Assembly (NCBI GenBank): GCA_035353855.1
Contig: DAOQAK010000049.1
Coordinates: 1-31,169 of the forward strand
Length of the DNA: 31,169 nucleotides
Source of the DNA: Bacteroidales bacterium
GTDB taxonomy: Bacteria; Bacteroidota; Bacteroidia; Bacteroidales; CG2-30-32-10
Direction: 5' to 3'
A program made the translations under genes and the position numbers. Below the pieces are notes generated by a model, which saw only the letters and a list, made by a program, of their open reading frames with translations, ran no database searches and was not told the DNA's origin. Within the stretch, counting starts at the first letter, position 1. The number at the start of each line of letters is the position of its first letter. This document shows, piece by piece, positions 17,090 to 25,435 of the stretch.

Positions 17090-17347
17090 TTATTCTTTTG
17101 GCTTTATCATTATGGCAAAAATTTCAATCACAAAGCCGATAATTAATAAAAGTGGCGCTAATGTAAGCCTCTGGAAATCGAATAATGCAGGACTGAAAAC
17201 ATTAGGATCGTCAGAACCTCCGCCAATCATCAGGATATAGCCCAGAGCCAGAAAAACAAGACCTATAAGTAAAAGTTTATAATTAATTTTCCCGAAAGCA
17301 AATTCAACTGCTTTTTGTTCTGTTTGTACTTTTTTCTGTTCAGCCAT
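17090..17347 (-). CDS. DUF3098 small membrane protein
   Basis: This is an 85-residue protein with two membrane segments, about 23-42 and 60-81. Between them lies a short GGGSDDPNVFSPALFDFQR loop, which matches the conserved loop of DUF3098 as I know it. The function of the family is unknown. It sits 11 bases after ftsX and ahead of uppP, the position DUF3098 usually holds in Bacteroidota, which suggests a link to cell division or envelope synthesis. Confidence 0.88.
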   Translation of the reverse strand: MAEQKKVQTEQKAVEFAFGKINYKLLLIGLVFLALGYILMIGGGSDDPNVFSPALFDFQRLTLAPLLLIIGFVIEIFAIMIKPKE

Positions 17348-17358
17348 AACAATCGATT

Positions 17359-18240
17359 TTAATGATTATACAAGTAATCGGTTTTTATCCGCAGGTATTT
17401 TTTTACAGCAAAGTATGTTGATGCCCACGAAATAATAATTCCTAATACCATGACAAAGATAAATAATTTTATAAACAACAATGCATCCTGTAATTCCTGT
17501 AGTTCGGGAATTTCTTTCTGTGCAAAATAAAGAGTGAATACAAGTAAAATTATTGCAATAACCGAAGCGATAATTCCCTGTACCATTCCTTTAAACAGGA
17601 AAGGACGACGGATAAAATTCTCGGTAGCGCCTATCAACTGCATGGTGCGGATTAAAAAGCGTTTTGAAAATACCGAAAGCCGGATGGTATTATTTATTAA
17701 TGCAATGGAAATGATCATCAGCAATGCACTGAATCCAAGAATGATCAAACTTATTTTACGAAGGTTCTCATTAACCTGTGTTACCAGCGATTCCTGGTAT
17801 GATACTTCTTTTACAAAACTGTTTTTATTCAATTCTGCCTGCAATATTTTTAAACTGTCGGTATTTGCATAATCTGCTTTAAAGCGCACTTCTATTGATG
17901 AAGGCAAAGGATTGTATCCAAGAAATGTTACAAAGTCTTCGCCAATATCTTTCTGAAGATTTTTTGCAGCTTTATCGCTTGAAATAAATTCGGTACTTTT
18001 CACATAATTACGCGCATCAAGGGTTTTCTGCAATTGAATAATATCAACCTCTTTCACATCATCGTTCAGAAAAACAGTAAAGCCAATATTTTCCTTTACA
18101 TAATTAGAAAGCCGGTTGGCATGAAGGAGAATAAGTCCCAATAATCCCAACATAAATAAAACCAGTGTAATTCCTACTACTGTTGAAATATATGAAGTAT
18201 TCAGTTTACGTTGAGAATATTTTTCGTAATTGTTTGCCAT
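17359..18240 (-). CDS. ftsX: Cell division protein FtsX-like permease
   Basis: FtsX is the membrane part of the FtsEX complex, which activates periplasmic murein hydrolases at the septum. The 293 residues show the FtsX layout. There is a short cytoplasmic N-terminus and TM1 at about 20-41. A periplasmic domain follows at about 42-160, starting NYVKENIGFTVFLND. Three further spans lie at about 162-183, 218-240 and 255-278. RTMQLIGATENFIRRPFLFKG, between TM2 and TM3, is the typical cytoplasmic loop that contacts FtsE. No ftsE gene is adjacent, so its ATPase must be encoded elsewhere, as is usual in this phylum. It heads the ftsX-DUF3098-uppP-truB run. Confidence 0.93.
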   Translation of the reverse strand: MANNYEKYSQRKLNTSYISTVVGITLVLFMLGLLGLILLHANRLSNYVKENIGFTVFLNDDVKEVDIIQLQKTLDARNYVKSTEFISSDKAAKNLQKDIGEDFVTFLGYNPLPSSIEVRFKADYANTDSLKILQAELNKNSFVKEVSYQESLVTQVNENLRKISLIILGFSALLMIISIALINNTIRLSVFSKRFLIRTMQLIGATENFIRRPFLFKGMVQGIIASVIAIILLVFTLYFAQKEIPELQELQDALLFIKLFIFVMVLGIIISWASTYFAVKKYLRIKTDYLYNH

Positions 18241-18324
18241 AATTTTTTTGAAAACGGGTAAAATTAATAAAAATTACTTCAACGGGAACTAAAATATGTT
18301 AAACGGGAATTATGAAACTACCTT

Positions 18325-20379
18325 TTAATTTTTTACAATTTTCCCGGAAAGCCATTTATTATTATTAAAACATTGTACGAAATATATTCCTACAGGATAT
18401 TTACTCATATCAATTTGCAGCATATTGTTATCTATCTTAAATCTTTCGAGCAGTTTCCCGCTTATATCAGCAAGATAAATTTCTTTAACCTCTCCATCAA
18501 ATTCAATATTTAAAACGCTACTTGTGGGATTAGGATAATATTTAAATTTTCTGAAGTCCTCATTGATTATCTCGTTTGTATTATCAGCTGATTCAACAAC
18601 TTCTTCAATGCTATCCTGATTTGCATGTATATCAGAGGAATCAACATTGAATACAACTAACATGGTATCTTTTACCTCCGGGCTTTTTCCATGTTTATCA
18701 AGCAATGAACTATCTACAACTTCATGAGCAATTATTTTCGGGTTAAACACAAACATTGTATCTTTCATATCTTTTGCATCAATGGATTTATTACAGTCGG
18801 GGACAAAAGTAAATTCATAAATCAGGCGCAATAACAGATCATTCAATATTTCCACGTCGTATTCATCGGTTATCGGTTTGGTGTGCGCATTACCTATCTG
18901 GCTGTGGTCGGTCAGAAATACATAAGTACCGTTTGTACCCAGTGCCAATGAACGCATCAGGTATTCCATATTCCTGTCCTTTTCGTATCCTTCGCCACTA
19001 CCTACAATTGGAACTATTCTTATTCCTTTTGAAGCAGCATCAATCAATACTTGTTTTAACTTAGCAACCACACTACTGTCAGTTGTAGGAGGTTCATCAA
19101 GCACCAGGAACAATATTCGTGCTCTTGCCGATGCACTCCATTTCATTTGGTTAACCGCTACATCTAATGCCACTTCTACTGCTTCTTCACCTCCTTCGTC
19201 AGAATATTGTTCATTAATAAAGTCAAGGGTTTTATCTATTGTTGTAGAAAAATCGCTTTTCTTAGTAATATATGAATTGTCAGGACAGCGATAAAAAACA
19301 CTTCCAAGATTTAATTTAAGATCGGGATAATTATTTTTAGTTTTATTTAAAATATCTACTAATTCTTTTTTTAAGTACGCGATTTCATCATCCATTGAAG
19401 TGGTTGCATCCACCACTACAGCAATATCAACCATTTCAGGCATTTCACAAGACACCGGAATTTTAAACATATTTAATCCTTCAGAAAATTTGACCGGTGT
19501 TGAAATGGAATATTCTTTTCCGTTATATGTTGTTGAAATGATTTTTTCTTTGGATAATTTTTCATTGAACATTTCACTCCACAGTTCCGCTTTACCTGTA
19601 TTATCAGTATGAGCAGACCAAATAAGATTTCCTTTATTATCTTTTAAAATAACGATAGCATCAACAACCGGAATTCCTTTTTCCGATTCTACCTGTACTG
19701 AATACCTATTAAGAGGATATATTTTCCAAATATTCTGATAATTCTTAAGATCTGTTTTTGTAATATCTTTCCAAAGCGACCACTTGCCAAAATCATTAAG
19801 CTGTCCGGCTGTAAGTTTTCCTGACATTTCTTCTTCTTCAATGATAATGTCATTATTATTTGTTATATCCATTAATTCTAATGCATCATCTATATATGAA
19901 ACGGTAACAGCATTTCTTTTTGATGACCTTTTTACATTATGAATTGATTCTGCCTTTACTCCTTTAATACCAGATACTGAATAAGCCATATCATATTGGA
20001 TTAAAGGAGCATTATATTCCTTCACTTCCATCATTTGCAAGTTTTGCTGGCTTTCTTCAAGTTCAAAATTCATATTTACTATGGTATCACCAATTCTAAT
20101 ATTCTTAACTATACAATTTTTAAACCCGATAAAACTTACGCTTATATCATAAGTACCTTTATCAAGTTTAAAATTAAATGTGCCATTTATATCGCTTAAA
20201 GCAGCATACTTCATAGTATTATTAATTGATGCAACAATAGTTGCCCCGGGAAGAATTTCATTAAGTGTTTTATCCGTTACTTTTCCGGTAATGTTGCCTT
20301 GCTGAGGGAAAAGACTTGTGCTCTGCATAAAAATTAAAATGATTATGCAGGTTTTTTTGATTGTGTTGGAAGTTTTCAT
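18325..20379 (-). CDS. VWA-domain surface protein with carboxypeptidase-regulatory-like domain and T9SS tail
   Basis: This is a 684-residue exported protein. A signal peptide (about 1-26) is followed by a carboxypeptidase-regulatory-like beta domain (28-108, with LPGATIVA and GTYDISVSFIGFK). A linker with acidic IIIEEEEM and a second beta domain (about 225-310) come next. A von Willebrand A domain occupies about 316-515, with a MIDAS-type DATTS at 324-328. The last 75 residues are a type A T9SS sorting domain (YYPNPTSSVLNIEF, then SGKLLERF, then YPVGIYFVQ). The VWA metal site predicts Mg2+-dependent protein or ligand binding. The gene stands alone between ftsX and the repeat region, and its partners cannot be read from context. 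Confidence 0.85.
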   Translation of the reverse strand: MKTSNTIKKTCIIILIFMQSTSLFPQQGNITGKVTDKTLNEILPGATIVASINNTMKYAALSDINGTFNFKLDKGTYDISVSFIGFKNCIVKNIRIGDTIVNMNFELEESQQNLQMMEVKEYNAPLIQYDMAYSVSGIKGVKAESIHNVKRSSKRNAVTVSYIDDALELMDITNNNDIIIEEEEMSGKLTAGQLNDFGKWSLWKDITKTDLKNYQNIWKIYPLNRYSVQVESEKGIPVVDAIVILKDNKGNLIWSAHTDNTGKAELWSEMFNEKLSKEKIISTTYNGKEYSISTPVKFSEGLNMFKIPVSCEMPEMVDIAVVVDATTSMDDEIAYLKKELVDILNKTKNNYPDLKLNLGSVFYRCPDNSYITKKSDFSTTIDKTLDFINEQYSDEGGEEAVEVALDVAVNQMKWSASARARILFLVLDEPPTTDSSVVAKLKQVLIDAASKGIRIVPIVGSGEGYEKDRNMEYLMRSLALGTNGTYVFLTDHSQIGNAHTKPITDEYDVEILNDLLLRLIYEFTFVPDCNKSIDAKDMKDTMFVFNPKIIAHEVVDSSLLDKHGKSPEVKDTMLVVFNVDSSDIHANQDSIEEVVESADNTNEIINEDFRKFKYYPNPTSSVLNIEFDGEVKEIYLADISGKLLERFKIDNNMLQIDMSKYPVGIYFVQCFNNNKWLSGKIVKN

Positions 20380-21168
20380 ACGTCATTATTTTAGGTTAGC
20401 GAATAGTGTGTATCTATTTTAAAAGTAAAATAATATTTTACCAAATGAAAGTTATAGCAAGAGAACGGCTTCAACAAACCAGTTTAAGGTAAGTTTTAAG
20501 AAGTAAATGAAATTTTAATAAAATTCATGTTCTTCATAAAAATTTTTCCGCAGATACCTTTTTAAAAAGTTATAAGTTGTTGGGTTTGGCAACTGGTTTA
20601 GTTGATTCTTGTTGGTTAATTGTTTATAGTTTTAAAAAATAACAATCAACTTTTTACTTTCAACCTTACCAGCTGCTCAAACTTAAAACCATCAACCAAT
20701 AAAGTTGTAAGGTGTGAGGTGGGGCAACTAGTTTGGGTTTAGTTATTTGTATATAGTTTTAAAAAATAACAATTACCATTTTACTTTCAACCTTACTAGC
20801 CACTCAAACTTAAAACAATTGACCAATAAAGTTGTAAGGTGTGAGGTTGAGCAACTGGTTTGGGCTTTAGTTGTTTGTTTATAGTTTCAAAAAATAACAA
20901 TTACCTTTTCACTTTCAACCATACCAGCTGTTCAAACTAAAAACAATTGACCAAAAATTACTTTTATTTAAATCCGTTTCAAGTTTTAATTTTCTCCTTT
21001 CCTTATAAATTCCTAATTTCGCGGATTATAAAAATAGTATTGGGTTGATAGGTAAGGCAGCTTGTTTAGTTAGTAGTAGTCGGTATAAGGGATGAATAAT
21101 ATTTTTAAAGTACTAATGACATTAATCCAAACCAGTTGCTCTAAACCAATAACATTAAACAAATTATT
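20380..21168. other. Long non-coding region with tandem repeats between divergent genes
   Basis: These 789 bases separate the divergently read VWA gene and leuS. I see no coding frame with protein-like content. The middle (20569-20957) holds three copies of a roughly 127-base repeat. A copy of one repeat motif in the opposite orientation lies at 21127-21141, 27 bases before the leuS ATG. A related CAACAAACCAGTTTAAGGT lies near 20472-20490. The region must carry promoters for both genes, but no clear TAnnTTTG was found. Confidence 0.7.
20569..20957. repeat. Three-copy tandem repeat of about 127 bases
   Basis: The units are 20569-20703, 20704-20830 and 20831-20957. Each starts with GTTRTAAG, passes through GCAACTRGTTT, then TATAGTTTyAAAAAATAACAAT, then ACTTTCAACC, and ends CAAyTGACCAATAAA or a close variant. 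Units 2 and 3 are closest to each other, while unit 1 is more diverged and slightly longer. Within each unit the GCAACTGGTTT part is roughly the inverse complement of the ACCAGCTGyTCAAAC part, so each unit could fold as a long imperfect hairpin. I do not recognise the family. Confidence 0.85.
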
Positions 21169-24100
21169 ATGGATTACAATTTCAGGGAAATAGAACCAAA
21201 GTGGCAGAAATACTGGAGCGATAACAAAACGTATAAAGCAGAAAATCCGCCTGCGGGTGAAGCAAGCAAACCTAAATATTATGTTCTCGATATGTTTCCT
21301 TATCCTTCGGGAGCAGGCTTGCACGTAGGACATCCACTAGGTTATATTGCATCAGATATTTATGCAAGATTCAAAAGATTGAAAGGTTTTAATGTGCTGC
21401 ATCCCATGGGATACGATGCTTACGGCCTTCCGGCCGAACAATACGCCATTCAAACGGGCACGCATCCTGCTATCACAACAGAAAAAAATCTGGCACGTTA
21501 TCGTGAACAACTTGATAAGATTGGCTTCTCATTCGACTGGGACCGCGAAGTTAAAACCTGCGACCCGAAATATTATAAATGGACTCAATGGACCTTTATA
21601 CAACTTTTCAAATCGTGGTACAACAAAAAAGATGATAAAGCCGAAGCGATTGAAATTTTAATTAAAGAATTTGAGAAGAACGGAAATACCAGTATTCAAG
21701 CGGCTTGCAGCGATGTACAAGAATTTTCATCATCGCAATGGAAAGCGATGAATGAAAAAGAGCAACAGGAAATATTGATGAATTACCGTTTGGCTTATCT
21801 TGCCGACACGATGGTAAACTGGTGTCCCGCACTGGGGACGGTTCTTGCCAACGATGAAGTGAGCGAAGGTTTCTCGGTTCGTGGCGGTCATCCTGTTGAA
21901 AGAAAAACCATGAAGCAATGGTCGCTGCGCATTACAGCTTATGCAGAACGCCTGCTGAACGGACTTGACGAAATTGACTGGTCGGATTCAATAAAAGAAA
22001 TTCAGCGTAACTGGATTGGTAAATCGGAAGGCGCTATGGTTAAGTTTGCTATCAAAGGACATGAAAATTTATTCATGGAAATCTTTACCACACGTCCTGA
22101 TACGATCTTCGGAGTTACTTATATGACCTTTGCCCCGGAACATGAATATGTAAATTTGATTACAACTTCTGACAGAAAAGAAGTTGTTGAGAAATATGTT
22201 ACCGAAGCCAAGAACCGCAGTGAGCGCGAGCGCATGGCCGATGTAAAAAGAATTTCCGGTGAGTTCACAGGAGCATACGCAATCAATCCTTTCACCAATG
22301 AAGAAATTCCGATATGGGTTGGTGACTATGTGTTGGCAGGCTACGGAACCGGCGCAGTAATGGCTGTTCCCGGGCACGACACACGCGACTGGGCTTTTGC
22401 AAATCATTTCAACCTACCGATTAAAGAAGTCATTGCAGGCGGCGATATTACAAAAGAAGCTTACGACTCATACGATGGAACCGTTGTAAATTCAGGGTTT
22501 ATAAACGGGATGAAAGTTCCTGAAGCAAAAAAAGCAGTGATTAAAAAAGTTGAGGAAATGGGCATTGGATATGGAAAAACCAATTATCGTTTGCGTGATG
22601 CGATCTTTAGTCGCCAGCGTTATTGGGGCGAACCATTTCCGATTTATTACAAAGACGGAATCCCTTATGCCATGGACGAAGCAGAGATTATTAAAAATGC
22701 TTTGGAACTACCAGCCGTTGATGCTTATCTGCCAACAGAAACAGGTGAACCGCCATTAGCCCGTGCGAAAAATTGGAAAACAAAGGAAGGCTATCCTATT
22801 GAAACCAGCACTATGCCTGGCTTTGCAGGAAGCAGCGCATATTACCTGCGCTACATGGACCCGTGGAATGATAAAGAATATTTTTCAAAAGAAGCCAATA
22901 AATATTGGGAAAATGTTGACCTCTACATTGGCGGAGCTGAGCATGCAACAGGGCATTTGATGTATGCGCGTTTCTGGAATAAATTTTTATTCGACCTTGG
23001 TTTGGTTTGTAAAGAAGAACCTTTCAAGAAGCTTATCAATCAAGGGATGATACAAGGAAAGTCTGAAAAAATATATTACGAAGGTTTTGCAAGTTATGAA
23101 AGTGGAAGTGTAGATTTTAATGGATTAAATTTATATAATGTAAAAACAAAAGAATCCTTTAAAAATTTAGAATTTTTCTATTATGGTAGCCCAATCGAAT
23201 TACCAAACGGTCCATTTCAGATTTTTTATAGTGCAGATATAAAAGAGACTTTTTCTGAAAACAATGAATTACATATTAAAACACTTCGCTCCCTTAATAT
23301 TCCAATAGTATTTGTTGATAACTCTGAAATTAATCTTGACGAATTAATTGATAACTGGGGTCATGGATTTGAAGATTCTTTCTTTATAACAAATAATTCT
23401 GGATTTTATTACAAGAAAAAATTTTGGAAATATGATAAGGAGAAAAACAGTTATGAACCTTTAGATAAATTACCAAAAGGGTGTTTTAAAACCTTTTCTG
23501 AAGTAGAAAAAATGTCAAAATCAAAATACAATGTTGTTACACCCGATGACCTAATAGAAAAATATGGAGCCGATACATTGCGTTTGTATGAAATGTTTCT
23601 TGGTCCGCTGGAACAGCACAAACCATGGGACACCAAAGGTATTGAAGGCGTGTTCCGTTTTATCCGCAAACTGTGGCGGTTGTATCACGATACGGAAAAT
23701 AATTTCTGTGTGTCGGACGATGCGCCTACAAAAGATGAATTGAAAGTTTTACATAAAACAATTAAAAAAGTTCAGGATGATATTGAACGCTTTTCGTTCA
23801 ACACGGCAGTAAGTAATTTCATGATCTGCGTAAATGATCTTTCCGATTTGAAATGCAACAAGCGCTCCATACTCAGCGATCTGGCAATTATCATTTCGCC
23901 TTATGCACCGCACATTGCAGAAGAATTATGGAGTTTGCTCGGAAACAAAGAAAGCGTTACAAAGGCTGATTTTCCTACGTTCAATGAAGAATACCTTGTT
24001 GAAAATAATTGCACGTATGCGGTTTCGTTCAACGGGAAAATGCGCTTCACTCTTGAACTGCCAGTAGACATGCCTGGTTCAGAGGTTGAGAGAAATGCAC

Positions 24101-24192
24101 TCACACATAAAGATGCTGCAAAATGGCTCGAAGGCAAAACGCCGAAGAAGATAATTGTTGTTCCGAAGAAGATTGTGAATGTTGTAATATAA
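21169..24192 (+). CDS. leuS: Leucyl-tRNA synthetase
   Basis: LeuRS charges tRNA-Leu with leucine. The class I HIGH motif is HVGH in PSGAGLHVGHPLGY, and KMSKS lies at 781-785. The editing domain is present with TTRPDTIFGVTYM and GTGAVMAVPGHDTRDWAF, so mischarged tRNA can be hydrolysed. The catalytic blocks GGAEHATGHLMYARFW and GADTLRLYEMFLGP and the anticodon-binding C-terminal region are intact. At 1007 residues it is longer than usual. The extra length lies between LINQGMIQGKS (about 622-632) and VEKMSKS (779 on), an insert of about 145 residues. I recall a shorter insert here in other Bacteroidota. The DNA for this insert is much more AT-rich than the flanks. The frame is open throughout, so the gene is probably functional. 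Confidence 0.97.
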   Translation: MDYNFREIEPKWQKYWSDNKTYKAENPPAGEASKPKYYVLDMFPYPSGAGLHVGHPLGYIASDIYARFKRLKGFNVLHPMGYDAYGLPAEQYAIQTGTHPAITTEKNLARYREQLDKIGFSFDWDREVKTCDPKYYKWTQWTFIQLFKSWYNKKDDKAEAIEILIKEFEKNGNTSIQAACSDVQEFSSSQWKAMNEKEQQEILMNYRLAYLADTMVNWCPALGTVLANDEVSEGFSVRGGHPVERKTMKQWSLRITAYAERLLNGLDEIDWSDSIKEIQRNWIGKSEGAMVKFAIKGHENLFMEIFTTRPDTIFGVTYMTFAPEHEYVNLITTSDRKEVVEKYVTEAKNRSERERMADVKRISGEFTGAYAINPFTNEEIPIWVGDYVLAGYGTGAVMAVPGHDTRDWAFANHFNLPIKEVIAGGDITKEAYDSYDGTVVNSGFINGMKVPEAKKAVIKKVEEMGIGYGKTNYRLRDAIFSRQRYWGEPFPIYYKDGIPYAMDEAEIIKNALELPAVDAYLPTETGEPPLARAKNWKTKEGYPIETSTMPGFAGSSAYYLRYMDPWNDKEYFSKEANKYWENVDLYIGGAEHATGHLMYARFWNKFLFDLGLVCKEEPFKKLINQGMIQGKSEKIYYEGFASYESGSVDFNGLNLYNVKTKESFKNLEFFYYGSPIELPNGPFQIFYSADIKETFSENNELHIKTLRSLNIPIVFVDNSEINLDELIDNWGHGFEDSFFITNNSGFYYKKKFWKYDKEKNSYEPLDKLPKGCFKTFSEVEKMSKSKYNVVTPDDLIEKYGADTLRLYEMFLGPLEQHKPWDTKGIEGVFRFIRKLWRLYHDTENNFCVSDDAPTKDELKVLHKTIKKVQDDIERFSFNTAVSNFMICVNDLSDLKCNKRSILSDLAIIISPYAPHIAEELWSLLGNKESVTKADFPTFNEEYLVENNCTYAVSFNGKMRFTLELPVDMPGSEVERNALTHKDAAKWLEGKTPKKIIVVPKKIVNVVI

Positions 24193-24195
24193 CAA

Positions 24196-24223
24196 AAAAG
24201 GAATCAGAAATCTGATTCCTTTT
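24196..24223. terminator. Bidirectional terminator between leuS and DUF4382 gene
   Basis: AAAAGGAATCAG (24196-24207) pairs over 12 bp with CTGATTCCTTTT (24212-24223) around a 4-base loop. It lies 4 bases after the leuS stop. A-runs and T-runs on both sides let it act on the converging DUF4382 gene too. Confidence 0.88.
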
Positions 24224-24251
24224 ATAGTTTGTGTATTGGAAAACTTCTATA

Positions 24252-25013
24252 CTAAAAATTTATAACTCCAAGCTCAGTCATACTTCCCGTTGTTACAACT
24301 ACGTTAGAAATAGTAACAGCAGTATAAGGCGACTGCGGAGTAACAGTAACGGTATATGTTCCGGCAGGAACTCCCTGAACAAGAAATCCTCCCCCGGTAC
24401 TAGTAATTGACGAATAAGTATTACTCCCATCCGTTGCAGTGATTGTTGCAGGCAATGCCTGTGGAGTTGCAACAGTTCCATGAACCGAACCATTTTCAGC
24501 AACAGCTACTGTTCTGATAACAGGTTTAAGTTGATAATCTCCATTACCAGTTTTAACTATCGATTGATTCGCATCAAAATCCAGAAGAATTTCATATTCC
24601 ACTCCGGCAGTAAGTTCGCTGTGCACATTTAATTTTAATCCTGATTGCATAGCGCTGGGTGTTGCCAACGGACGAACAACACTATCAACCATAATTGAAT
24701 TATTTGTTCCCAGGATAAGGCGGATTTGCGAAAGTGTTCCTGAAGGAACATCTGCACTAGCTATAAGTGTGTCAACACCATTTGCAAAATCAAGAAGATT
24801 ATATATTCCTGAATTTACATTCATATTTACTTCAGCGCCACCATTAATTTTAAATTCAACTCCAATAATTTCAACATTAACCTGCTGGAAATTACCCGGA
24901 GCATCCGTTAATCTTACTTTTACAGATGTAGTATCTGTTCCCTTGTCTTTATTACATGCAACCCCAAAAATTGATATTACAATTGCAAGAACAATAAATT
25001 TTATTGTTTTCAT
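24252..25013 (-). CDS. DUF4382 domain lipoprotein
   Basis: This is a 253-residue lipoprotein if read from ATG 25013, which gives a clean signal (MKTIKFIVLAIVISIFGVAC) with the lipid-carrying Cys at 20. A longer frame from 25067 would put 18 hydrophilic residues before the signal, so I reject it. Residues about 28-165 match DUF4382: VKVRLTDAPGNFQQVNVEI, YNLLDFANGVDTLI, LSQIRLILG and a later YQLKPVIRTV. About 172-253 form a carboxypeptidase-regulatory-like domain with VPAGTYTVTVTP. DUF4382 proteins are periplasm- or surface-facing lipoproteins of unknown function. It stands alone and converges on leuS. Confidence 0.85.
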   Translation of the reverse strand: MKTIKFIVLAIVISIFGVACNKDKGTDTTSVKVRLTDAPGNFQQVNVEIIGVEFKINGGAEVNMNVNSGIYNLLDFANGVDTLIASADVPSGTLSQIRLILGTNNSIMVDSVVRPLATPSAMQSGLKLNVHSELTAGVEYEILLDFDANQSIVKTGNGDYQLKPVIRTVAVAENGSVHGTVATPQALPATITATDGSNTYSSITSTGGGFLVQGVPAGTYTVTVTPQSPYTAVTISNVVVTTGSMTELGVINF

Positions 25014-25435
25014 ATTAATCAGTTTAAATTTTTCATTCTTTATATAAAAAGTATTACAAGTAACCAATAAAAGACGTTTATATTTTATATTGGTTGCTTT
25101 TACAAAAATAATTTTAAAATATTATTCTATCATTAAAATATTCAAACACTATTACAAAAATTTTATTTCCAATAATTTAGAAAAATATAAAACCAAGATA
25201 ATCATTTATTGAATTCGCTATATATTATAATGTATGAAAATATTTTCTCTTTTATTTATCCAAAATTTTTTCAGGCAACCTTTTCAAAAAATGCCAGTCT
25301 TTGTTTGTAGAGACTGAAATTTATTTTCGACATATAATTTTAGTAATTGCTCATCCTCTTAGAGTAGTAGTGTAATAAGACTACACATAAAAATTTTTTA
25401 AATAAAATTTTGAAAACATTTTAAATTTTAATGTT
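25014..25435. other. AT-rich non-coding region between divergent genes
   Basis: This 422-base gap between the DUF4382 gene and the SprB-repeat gene is very AT-rich with no protein-like frame. A small hairpin can form from CAGTCT (25295-25300) and AGACTG (25311-25316) with a 10-base loop. No clear TAnnTTTG element was placed. Both promoters must lie here. Confidence 0.5.

Noticed and set aside
20569..20957. CRISPR-like array
   Set aside because: The repeat units are about 127 bases, adjacent without spacers, and diverged from each other, and no cas gene is nearby.
25014..25067. Longer N-terminus for the DUF4382 lipoprotein
   Set aside because: It would add 18 mostly polar residues before a good lipoprotein signal peptide, so the ATG at 25013 is the better start.
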